Source of the DNA: an uncultured Collinsella sp. | Lineage (GTDB): Bacteria > Actinomycetota > Coriobacteriia > Coriobacteriales > Coriobacteriaceae | NCBI GenBank assembly: GCA_958446785.1 | Contig: CAUCXP010000109.1 | Span: 1 to 5,689 of the forward strand | Length of the DNA stretch: 5,689 nt | Direction of reading: 5' to 3' | In this document: piece by piece, positions 1 to 5,331 of the stretch | Layout: each line of letters begins with the position of its first letter | Position numbering within the stretch: position 1 is the first letter of the stretch | Position numbers and translations under genes: made by a program | The notes under the pieces: model-generated | What the model saw: only the letters and a program-made list of their open reading frames with translations | What the model was told of the DNA's origin: nothing | The model's database searches: none

Positions 1-1368
1 ATAACCATCTCCCTTATCACTACCCTCGTTTTGACCCTCATCAACGGCTACTTTTCTATGTCCGAGATGGCGCTCACCACGGCCAAGCGCGCCGTGCTGG
101 AGCATGAGGCCGAGGAAGGCGACAAGCGCGCCGAGCGTGCCATTAAGCTGGCTGCCGACTCCGACCAGCTGCTCGCCACCATCCAGGTCGCCATCACGCT
201 CGTGGGCTTCGCCTCGTCCGCCGTTGCCTCGACGAGCCTGTCCGACCCGCTCGCCACGTGGCTCATGAGCTTTGGCATCGCGCCGCTCTCCGCCATCGCG
301 CGCGGCCTGGCGCCGGTCATCATCACCGTCGCGGTCGCCTTCGTGTCCATCGTGATCGGCGAGCTCGTCCCCAAGCGCATCGGCCTGGCCAATGCCGAGG
401 GCGTGTCCAAGCAGGTCGTGGGACCGTTGTCGTTTTTCCAAAAGATCGCCCGTCCGCTCGTGTGGCTGACTGGCGCTTGCTCCGATGGCCTGGCCCGCAT
501 CCTGCGCATCAAGAGTGCCGACGACCGTCAGAACGTCTCGGAAGAAGAGATCAAGTACATGGTCTCGGAGCAGGACGACCTGCTCGACGAGGAAAAGCGT
601 ATGATCCACGAGATCTTTGACCTGGGCGACACCGTTGCCCGCGAGGTCATGGTGCCGCGCGTGGACACCACCATGTGCGAGGACGACGAGACGGTCGCCG
701 ACGTGTTGTCCACCATGCGCCAGACCGGCTTCAGCCGCATCCCCGTCTATCACGAGGACCCCGACAACGTCGCGGGCATCGCGCACATCAAGGACCTGAT
801 CCAGCCCGCGCTCGACGGCAAGGGCGACCAGCCCATCGCCGGCTTTTTGCGCGACGCCACCTTTGTGCCCGACACCAAGGACATCCTGCCGCTGCTGTCC
901 GAGATGCAGACCTCGCACGACCAGATCGTGGTGGTCGTGGACGAGTACGGCGGCACGGCCGGCATCATCACCATCGAGGACATCGTCGAGGAGATCGTCG
1001 GCGAGATCGAGGACGAGTTCGACCCCGACAACAAGTATCTCACGCGCCTTTCGCGCCGCGAGTGGCTCGTCGATGGGCGTTTTTCGTGCGATGACGCGAT
1101 TGAGCTTGGTTGGCCGCTCGAGGAAAGCGATGATTATGAGACCATCGCCGGCTGGATCTTGGAGCTTTGCGACTCGGTGCCCGACATCGGAGAGGTGTTT
1201 GAGGTCGCGGGGTACAAGTTTAAAGTGCAGTCGATGCGTGGCCAGCGCATCTCGCTCATTCGCGTGATCGCTCCGGCCGAAACCGATAAGAAGGATTCCG
1301 AGTCTTCGGTAGACGAGCCGACGACGTCGGGTGCGGGTTCCGCGAATCCGCACGACGGCGACGAGTAG
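1..1368 (+). CDS. CorC/HlyC-family CNNM (DUF21) + CBS-pair membrane protein, 5' partial
   Basis: The reading frame is open from base 1 and already encodes a hydrophobic segment (ITISLITTLVLTLINGYF), so the true start lies just upstream and probably only a few residues are missing. 455 residues are visible. Residues about 1-185 form a DUF21/CNNM transmembrane domain with the typical GELVPKRIGLANAE stretch (about 120-133). Residues about 215-335 are a CBS pair, ending in the family hallmark DEYGGTAGIITIEDIVEEI. Residues about 350-422 are a CorC_HlyC domain. The last 30 residues are acidic and probably disordered. Proteins of this family are often annotated as hemolysins, but characterised CorC/CNNM members are Na+-coupled Mg2+ exporters or affect Mg2+/Co2+ efflux, with the CBS pair sensing nucleotide. 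Export of Mg2+ is inferred here from the family. The next gene starts 24 bases downstream, so the two are probably co-transcribed. The stop is TAG. Confidence 0.93.
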   Translation: MTISLITTLVLTLINGYFSMSEMALTTAKRAVLEHEAEEGDKRAERAIKLAADSDQLLATIQVAITLVGFASSAVASTSLSDPLATWLMSFGIAPLSAIARGLAPVIITVAVAFVSIVIGELVPKRIGLANAEGVSKQVVGPLSFFQKIARPLVWLTGACSDGLARILRIKSADDRQNVSEEEIKYMVSEQDDLLDEEKRMIHEIFDLGDTVAREVMVPRVDTTMCEDDETVADVLSTMRQTGFSRIPVYHEDPDNVAGIAHIKDLIQPALDGKGDQPIAGFLRDATFVPDTKDILPLLSEMQTSHDQIVVVVDEYGGTAGIITIEDIVEEIVGEIEDEFDPDNKYLTRLSRREWLVDGRFSCDDAIELGWPLEESDDYETIAGWILELCDSVPDIGEVFEVAGYKFKVQSMRGQRISLIRVIAPAETDKKDSESSVDEPTTSGAGSANPHDGDE

Positions 1369-1392
1369 GACAAGGAAGAGTAGGGGAGAGTT

Positions 1393-2226
1393 ATGGCAGG
1401 CCTGTTCAACATCCTTAAGGTCACCGTCAGCGAGGACAAGATCTGCGCGCACGTGCTGGTGAACCCTGGCATGCCGCTCATGACCTCGGAGGACATTGAG
1501 GCCACGGCGCGCGTGTACTACCTGGTGCCGGCGATTGCCAAGCACCTGTGCCTGGGCGATTCCGGCCGCGAGTTCCAGGACTGCATGGGTCAGACCGAGC
1601 TCTGCCACCTGCTGGAGCACGTGACGGTCGAGCTCATGAACGAGACCGGTCTTGCCGGTAGCATCTCGTGCGGCCGCACGCGCGTAAGCGAGCATGACGA
1701 GCGTGTCTTTGAGGTCGAGCTTTCGTGCCCCGATGACGCACTGGCCATCGGTGCGCTGTCGTCGGCCACCTTTATGATGGACTGGGCGTACCTGCACGCC
1801 GACCAGCCTGCCCCCGACGTGGAAGGCACGGTCGCGGGCCTGCGCAACCTGGTGCTGGGCATGCGCGCCGAGGCCGAGGGCAAGGATCCTCACGAGGCCG
1901 TCGCCGCTGCGAACGGCGAAGATGCTGCCGAGGACGAGGGCGCTGACGAGGGCGATGTGCCGGTCGACGCCGAGCCCGTTGCCGATGCGACCGCCGAGCC
2001 CGTTCCCACCGAGCCCCAGGGCGTCCCCAACTTTGACGACGAGCCCCAGGTGGCGATTGATACCGAGGGCGCGGTTGCCGAGAACCACGAGGCCTCCGCT
2101 GCCGTCTTTGGCGGTGCTGCGACGGTTCCGGTAGGACCTGCGCATGAGGGCGGCCTGCCGCTCGTGGACGGCGCCGGCGAGGACCCGGGTGCCACGGTGG
2201 CCATGCCGGCTATGCCCCAGGAGTAG
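1393..2226 (+). CDS. Stand-alone cyanophycin-synthetase N-domain-like protein with acidic tail
   Basis: 277 residues, starting at ATG 1393 behind a good SD (GGGGAG, 1383-1388). Residues about 1-155 are a folded domain and residues about 160-277 an acidic Ala/Glu/Asp/Pro/Val-rich tail, probably disordered. The segment at residues 72-97 (HLLEHVTVEL, then GRTR at 94-97) closely resembles the N-terminal domain of cyanophycin synthetase CphA (HLxEHVALEL ... FGRTRET). That is recognised from memory, not by search. The ATP-grasp and Mur-ligase domains of CphA are absent, so this protein cannot polymerise cyanophycin itself. H72-x-x-E75-H76-x-x-x-E80 fits an inverted zinc-hydrolase motif. In CphA the N domain binds the polymer and in some enzymes is reported to carry a cryptic peptidase site, so a hydrolase or binding role is possible. 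Six Cys (18, 53, 64, 71, 93, 112) lie in the folded part. There is no signal peptide or membrane segment, so it is probably cytoplasmic. Its function in this organism is unknown. Confidence 0.85.
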   Translation: MAGLFNILKVTVSEDKICAHVLVNPGMPLMTSEDIEATARVYYLVPAIAKHLCLGDSGREFQDCMGQTELCHLLEHVTVELMNETGLAGSISCGRTRVSEHDERVFEVELSCPDDALAIGALSSATFMMDWAYLHADQPAPDVEGTVAGLRNLVLGMRAEAEGKDPHEAVAAANGEDAAEDEGADEGDVPVDAEPVADATAEPVPTEPQGVPNFDDEPQVAIDTEGAVAENHEASAAVFGGAATVPVGPAHEGGLPLVDGAGEDPGATVAMPAMPQE

Positions 2227-2283
2227 GCCTACGCGTTCATCACCATCACGTACCTGCGCCTTTGCCGTACGCAGATGAGCGGA

Positions 2284-2311
2284 GCGGCAAGTGATGCGCT
2301 GCGGGTATAAT
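2284..2311 (+). promoter_or_regulatory. Probable sigma70-type promoter of the YtxH-PRC operon
   Basis: A perfect -10 box TATAAT lies at 2306-2311. A weak -35 (GCGGCA, 2284-2289, 3 of 6 matches) sits 16 bases upstream. Transcription would start near 2318, leaving a leader of about 45 bases. The promoter lies in the 136-base gap after the preceding stop, where I see no convincing terminator and no gene. It also overlaps the upstream extension of the YtxH reading frame, which argues for the short start. Confidence 0.65.
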
Positions 2312-2327
2312 GGACAGCATTCAAACG

Positions 2328-2347
2328 GTGGGCACCGACGTGCCCGC
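2328..2347 (+). promoter_or_regulatory. Leader hairpin abutting the YtxH ribosome binding site
   Basis: GTGGGCAC (2328-2335) pairs with GTGCCCGC (2340-2347) around a CGAC tetraloop, giving eight pairs of which one is a U-G wobble. The next bases are the SD AGGAGAGG (2348-2355). The hairpin falls inside the predicted leader. It could stabilise the 5' end of the mRNA or tune ribosome access, but that role is inferred. Confidence 0.5.
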
Positions 2348-2362
2348 AGGAGAGGAATGATC

Positions 2363-2752
2363 ATGGGTAAGACTTTCAGCTTTGTCTCCGGCGCACTTTT
2401 TGGTGCCGCTGCCGGCGCTATTATCGGCGTTGCTCTGGCCCCGCGCTCGGGCGCCGAAACCCGCGCCATGGCTGCCGATATCGCCAACGACGCCTGGGAC
2501 AGTATGCGCGACACCTACGAGCACAGCGCCGAGGAGGCCCGTGCTGCGGTGAATGACTTTGGCCCGATGGTCGACGCCAAGACCGACGACCTGCGCGCCA
2601 AGGTCGACCTGGCCCGCGAGCGCATGGACCAGCTGCGCGAGCAGCTCAACGACGCCATTTCGGGCGGCAACGTGACGCCTGCCGCCGATGTCGTGGTCGA
2701 GAACGCCGTCGAGGCTGATACCGAGGCTGCGGAGCCCTCGACCGAGGCATAA
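2363..2752 (+). CDS. YtxH-like membrane-anchored protein
   Basis: 129 residues from ATG 2363 to TAA 2750-2752. Residues about 5-26 form a Gly/Ala-rich membrane helix ending in LAPRSGAETR, the typical opening of YtxH-domain proteins. Residues about 33-100 are a charged, Ala-rich amphipathic helix likely to form a coiled coil, and the last 30 residues are an acidic tail. It is probably a single-pass protein with the helical part on one side of the membrane. YtxH proteins are small stress-linked proteins of unknown biochemical function. The SD AGGAGAGG (2348-2355) can serve ATG 2363 (GAGG with a 7-base spacer) or ATG 2357 two codons upstream. I prefer 2363 because MGKTFSF matches the usual family opening. 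The frame runs open further upstream, but that part contains the TATAAT box. The stop overlaps the next start. Confidence 0.85.
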   Translation: MGKTFSFVSGALFGAAAGAIIGVALAPRSGAETRAMAADIANDAWDSMRDTYEHSAEEARAAVNDFGPMVDAKTDDLRAKVDLARERMDQLREQLNDAISGGNVTPAADVVVENAVEADTEAAEPSTEA

Positions 2753-3507
2753 TGCGCGCCGGGGATTTTGTCGGCGCCAAGATCTATCGCAAGCCTACCG
2801 AGGACAAGCGCACCAAAAAGGACGGCACGCCGCGCAGCCCTAAAAAGCTCGGAAAGATTCACTTTCCGGTCTTTACCCCGGGCGGTACGCGCGTGGTCGG
2901 CTTTATGGTCCGCCAGTCCGATATCGCGGGCATGATCGAGCGTCCCGATCGATTCGTAGCGCTCGACGCCATTGGTGTCTACGAGGGCGCCATTGCGGTC
3001 GATGACGTCAAGGACACGTACGATGCCGCCGCCGCCAAGCGCCTCGACATCAACCTGGACGATTGCATCATCTGGGTCGGTATGGACGTGCGCACGGAAT
3101 CGGGCGACGTCGTGGGCTATTGCTCGGACGTTGAGTTCAAGCCACGTTCGGGTATCGTGCAGGCATTCTATGTGACCGCCGGTGCTGCTTCGAGTGTTTT
3201 GGTTGGTGACACGCAGGTGCCGCCGACGATGCTACGCGGCTACGAGAACGGCGCGATGGTCGTCTCGGACGAGGTCAAGTCGCTTGGGTATTCGGGCGGT
3301 GCGGCCGCCAAGGCCGCCGAGGCCAGCGTCGTGGTGGGCGACAAGGTCAAAAAGGGCGCCAAGGTGCTCGACGACAAGGGATCGGTCGCCGTGGACAAGG
3401 GCAGCCGCGCACTGGGCAAGCAGCTCGGCAAGACGCGCGGTATGTTCAAGGCCTTTAAGGACGAATATCAAAAGGCGAGCGGAGGCTCGTCAAAAGCTAC
3501 AAAATAG
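2752..3507 (+). CDS. PRC-barrel domain protein with Lys/Ala/Gly-rich tail
   Basis: 251 residues. ATG 2752 shares its A with the TAA of the YtxH gene (TAATG), and a short SD (GAGG, 2744-2747) lies in the end of that gene, so translation is probably coupled. Two PRC-barrel-like halves can be seen. Residues about 35-85 cover KIHFPVFTPGGTRVVGF to an acidic strand. Residues about 105-172 cover WVGMDVRTESGDVVGY to the GAMVVSDEV region. The pattern 'D-x-x-G-x-x-V-G-x-x-x-D' in the second half is typical. Residues about 183-251 are a basic Ala/Lys/Gly-rich tail with repeated VDKG/DDKG-like units, probably flexible. There is no membrane segment or signal peptide, so it is likely cytoplasmic, possibly at the membrane through its YtxH partner. 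PRC-barrels are small beta-barrel adaptor domains found in RNA-processing, photosynthetic and transport proteins. The specific partner is unknown here. A terminator follows 20 bases after the stop. Confidence 0.8.
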   Translation: MRAGDFVGAKIYRKPTEDKRTKKDGTPRSPKKLGKIHFPVFTPGGTRVVGFMVRQSDIAGMIERPDRFVALDAIGVYEGAIAVDDVKDTYDAAAAKRLDINLDDCIIWVGMDVRTESGDVVGYCSDVEFKPRSGIVQAFYVTAGAASSVLVGDTQVPPTMLRGYENGAMVVSDEVKSLGYSGGAAAKAAEASVVVGDKVKKGAKVLDDKGSVAVDKGSRALGKQLGKTRGMFKAFKDEYQKASGGSSKATK

Positions 3508-3527
3508 CGACGTACCAAATGATGGGA

Positions 3528-3567
3528 GGCAAGCCGGAGACCTGTTGCTCCGGCTTGCTGTGTTTAT
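3528..3567 (+). terminator. Rho-independent terminator after the PRC-barrel gene
   Basis: GCAAGCCGGAG (3529-3539) and CTCCGGCTTGC (3548-3558) form a perfect 11-base-pair stem with an 8-base loop, extendable by a G-U pair at 3528/3559. The tail TGTGTTTAT is U-rich but interrupted. It ends the YtxH-PRC operon. It stops only about 12 bases before the next start codon and just ahead of that gene's SD, so it could also act as an attenuator of the next gene. Confidence 0.8.
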
Positions 3568-3579
3568 GGGGGAGGGCAC

Positions 3580-4986
3580 ATGCGCCAAAACGGATCCAAC
3601 TTAAACGGGCGTTCGGGTGCGCGTCCGACGGCGCGCCGCGACCTGGGGCAGCTGCCCAGCGGTCAGCGCCGTCGCCGCCGTAAGCCCGGCGCGATGTACC
3701 TCAACCATAGCCGCGGGTTTAGCGACCGCAGCGCGCGCATCGGCAACGGGCGCTCGCCGCGCCGACCGTCCCGTCTGCCCTATGCGCTCATTGCCGTGGG
3801 CTGTGCGCTCGTGCTGTTTATCGCTGCCGTCGTGGGCTACGTCAACCGCAGCGTGGACGTGGAACTCAACGGGCAAAAGACCGCGGTGCGTGTGGGCTCT
3901 ACGCTGCAGAATCTCATCGACGACCAGGAGTTGACTGACACCTACGACGCAGGCGACCTGCTGGCCGTCGATGACAGCGTGCTCAAGCGCCATGGGGGCG
4001 AAAAGCTGTCGGTGAAGGTCGACGGCAAGCGCGTGAAGCAGGGCAAATGGGATAGCCGCGAACTTGAGGGCGGCGAGAAAGTGACGGTCAAGGATGGCCG
4101 TAACACCTACGAGAAGCACGAGGTTCAGGCTACGGTTATCGAGCCCAAGCTCAAGGTCGAGGGTACGGGCGCTATCGAGTATGTGCAGACGTGGGGTGTC
4201 CAGGGCCGCTCCGAGGTGTGGGTTGGTGAGCAGTCGGGCAAGACGCAGGACCGCGGCGAGGTTGTGCCCGCCACCGATTGCGTTGTTGCGTGCGCCAGCG
4301 TGGCGCCCAAGGGCAACAAAAAGTACGTGGCACTGACGTTTGACGAGGGTCCGAGCGGCGCCACCAAGCAGATCTTGCAGGTGCTCAAGGAAAAGGGCGT
4401 CACCGCGACGTTCTTCCTTTCGGGCGATGCGGTCGAGGCCTCGCCTGCCACGGCCAAGGCGATTGTCGATGCCGGGTGCGAGATCGGATCCAACAGCTAC
4501 AGCGATGATTCGCTCAAGGGTCAGGACCGTGAGGCGGTACGCGAACAGATCACGAAAGGCACCGATGCGATTAAGTCGGCGACCGGCGTGAAGACGATGC
4601 TGCTGCGTGCTCCCTACGCTGCCTTTGACGAGCAAAACTGGATTGATGCGATGGACCTGGTCTCCGCCGTGGTCTCGTGGAATATTGACTCGGGCGACTG
4701 GCTGCTCAACGGTGCCGACGAGCAGGTCTCGACGGTGCTCGATTCGGTGACGCCGGGCAATATCGTGCTGCTCACCGATAGAGACGAATGCGCCGAGCAG
4801 ACGCTCGAGGCGCTGCCGCAGATTATCGACGGCCTCATTGCCGACGGCTACAAGATCGTGACGCTCAGCGACCTGGTCAAGACGGACACGTCGCTGAGCA
4901 AAAAGCTCACCTCGCTGACGAAGGCCACCATGCCCAAGGACGCCGTGTTCCCCCAACTTGCCGAGGACGACGACACCACAGAGTAG
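3580..4986 (+). CDS. Membrane-anchored NodB-family (polysaccharide deacetylase-like) protein, probably inactive
   Basis: 468 residues from ATG 3580, with a strong SD (GGGGGAGGG, 3568-3576). Residues 1-65 are a basic Arg-rich cytoplasmic region (RRRRRK at 30-35). Residues about 66-88 are a single membrane helix without a cleavage site, so the rest should face outside (type II anchor). Residues about 92-180 look like one or two DUF348/G5-like beta domains (ELNGQKTAVRVGSTLQNLI). Residues about 247-435 are a NodB/CE4 domain. Its motifs can be aligned: TFDEGP (253-258) for TFDDGP, EIGSNSYSDDSL (301-312) for EIGNHTxSHxxL, RAPY (343-346), WNIDSGDW (367-374), and VLLTD (396-400) for LLHD. The second Asp is Glu, both metal His are Asn305 and Asp309, and the catalytic His is Thr399. 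Active CE4 enzymes N-deacetylate peptidoglycan or other glycans. This copy lacks the metal site, so binding or regulation is more likely. Cys234, 238, 300 and 404 could form disulfides. The tail is acidic. Confidence 0.88.
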   Translation: MRQNGSNLNGRSGARPTARRDLGQLPSGQRRRRRKPGAMYLNHSRGFSDRSARIGNGRSPRRPSRLPYALIAVGCALVLFIAAVVGYVNRSVDVELNGQKTAVRVGSTLQNLIDDQELTDTYDAGDLLAVDDSVLKRHGGEKLSVKVDGKRVKQGKWDSRELEGGEKVTVKDGRNTYEKHEVQATVIEPKLKVEGTGAIEYVQTWGVQGRSEVWVGEQSGKTQDRGEVVPATDCVVACASVAPKGNKKYVALTFDEGPSGATKQILQVLKEKGVTATFFLSGDAVEASPATAKAIVDAGCEIGSNSYSDDSLKGQDREAVREQITKGTDAIKSATGVKTMLLRAPYAAFDEQNWIDAMDLVSAVVSWNIDSGDWLLNGADEQVSTVLDSVTPGNIVLLTDRDECAEQTLEALPQIIDGLIADGYKIVTLSDLVKTDTSLSKKLTSLTKATMPKDAVFPQLAEDDDTTE

Positions 4987-4988
4987 TT

Positions 4989-5024
4989 ATTGGGTAGTCA
5001 TTGAAGAACGTCCCCAATGACTAT
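4989..5024. repeat. REP-like palindrome downstream of the NodB-like gene
   Basis: TAGTCATTG (4995-5003) and CAATGACTA (5015-5023) are a perfect 9-base inverted repeat around an 11-base loop, with a G-U pair added at 4994/5024. The outer ATTGGG (4989-4994) can alternatively pair with CCCAAT (5013-5018). The loop region AAGAACGTCCCC matches the GGGGACGTTCTT core that I recall from intergenic REP sequences associated with RAYT (Y1, IS200-like) transposases. There is no U tract, so it is not a standard terminator, though it could stabilise the 3' end of the preceding mRNA. Confidence 0.55.
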
Positions 5025-5097
5025 GTCACGGATGCGTCAGCGTTTGGTATGCCTGCAATGTGCAGCGCATAAATTCGATGCCGCAGGGCGATGCTGA

Positions 5098-5106
5098 TGC
5101 TATAGT
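5098..5106 (+). promoter_or_regulatory. Extended -10 promoter for the last gene
   Basis: TGC TATAGT matches the extended -10 consensus (TGn TATAAT) at all but one base. No good -35 is visible at 16-18 bases upstream, which is usual for extended -10 promoters. Transcription would begin near 5113, giving a leader of about 185-200 bases before the candidate starts at 5299 and 5315. Confidence 0.5.
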
Positions 5107-5121
5107 TACTGCGGTTAATGA

Positions 5122-5221
5122 GGGTCAAGAGAAAGGTTACAGGTGAAATCCAAACCTCGACCATACAGTCGATGACCCCATGCAGGTGCTTTTTGCGCAT
5201 GCACGGGGTGTAAGCGTCGAG
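5122..5221 (+). promoter_or_regulatory. Structured mRNA leader with alternative pairings (candidate riboswitch-like element)
   Basis: Fold A is a three-way junction: GGGTCA (5122-5127) with TGACCC (5173-5178), AGGTT (5134-5138) with AACCT (5153-5157), and CGAC (5158-5161) with GTCG (5168-5171). Fold B breaks it: ACCCC (5175-5179), TGCA (5181-5184) and GTGC (5186-5189) pair with GCGC (5195-5198), TGCA (5200-5203) and GGGGT (5205-5209) around a TTTTT loop, and CTCGAC (5156-5161) pairs with GTCGAG (5216-5221). Both folds use 5156-5161 and 5175-5178, so they exclude each other. I do not recognise a known riboswitch class. A regulatory role is inferred. Confidence 0.4.
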
Positions 5222-5262
5222 CGGCGTGCCGCCCGCGCATGCGTATACATATCCAGAAGCCC

Positions 5263-5294
5263 CCGGACGCCGCACGCGCGGCCGCGTCCGGAGG
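5263..5294 (+). promoter_or_regulatory. Hairpin overlapping the GGAGG ribosome binding site
   Basis: CCGGACGC (5263-5270) pairs perfectly with GCGTCCGG (5284-5291), with a GC-rich 13-base loop. The last two G of the stem are the first two of the SD GGAGG (5290-5294), which sits 4 bases before ATG 5299. The stem would therefore hide the SD partly. The upstream CCCCG (5261-5265) could instead pair with CGGGG (5204-5208) and open the stem. Confidence 0.45.
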
Positions 5295-5298
5295 AATA

Positions 5299-5331
5299 AT
5301 GATGGGGAGCACCATTGAATTATCTGAGTGA
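5299..5331 (+). other. Ten-codon ORF with the best SD in the region (likely original start of the PRC/MgtE-like gene)
   Basis: ATG ATG at 5299/5302 follows GGAGG (5290-5294) at ideal spacing and encodes MMGSTIELSE before TGA 5329-5331. The next in-frame ATG of the large gene is at 5333, one base after this stop. The peptide STIELSE looks like the normal opening of a PRC-barrel domain. It is either a short upstream ORF coupled to the gene or the true N-terminus separated by a frameshift. I favour the latter because removing one TGAG copy joins the two frames exactly. Confidence 0.4.

Noticed and set aside
1..1368. Hemolysin toxin
   Set aside because: The name is historical. The domain order (DUF21, CBS pair, CorC_HlyC) indicates a cation transport protein, not a toxin.
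2291..2362. Longer N-terminus for the YtxH protein (GTG 2291 or ATG 2294)
   Set aside because: It would place the TATAAT promoter and leader hairpin inside the coding region, adds an Arg-rich segment atypical of the family, and ignores the strong SD at 2348-2355.
3566..3568. ATG 3566 as the start of the NodB-like gene
   Set aside because: It is in a different reading frame from the gene, and it sits immediately before the SD of ATG 3580.
3601..4956. Open frame of 451 codons on the - strand opposite the NodB-like gene
   Set aside because: It mirrors a well-supported + strand gene with recognisable motifs. Its translation has no recognisable domain, and long antisense frames are expected at this GC content.
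5240..5249. Second promoter with -10 TATACA
   Set aside because: Only 4 of 6 matches and no -35-like sequence at the right spacing. The extended -10 at 5098-5106 is better.
5107..5298. M-box (Mg2+) or cobalamin riboswitch
   Set aside because: AGGTGAAATCC is reminiscent of both, but the GAGGCTCCT core of the M-box and the GCxACTGT box of cobalamin riboswitches are missing, so I cannot assign a class.
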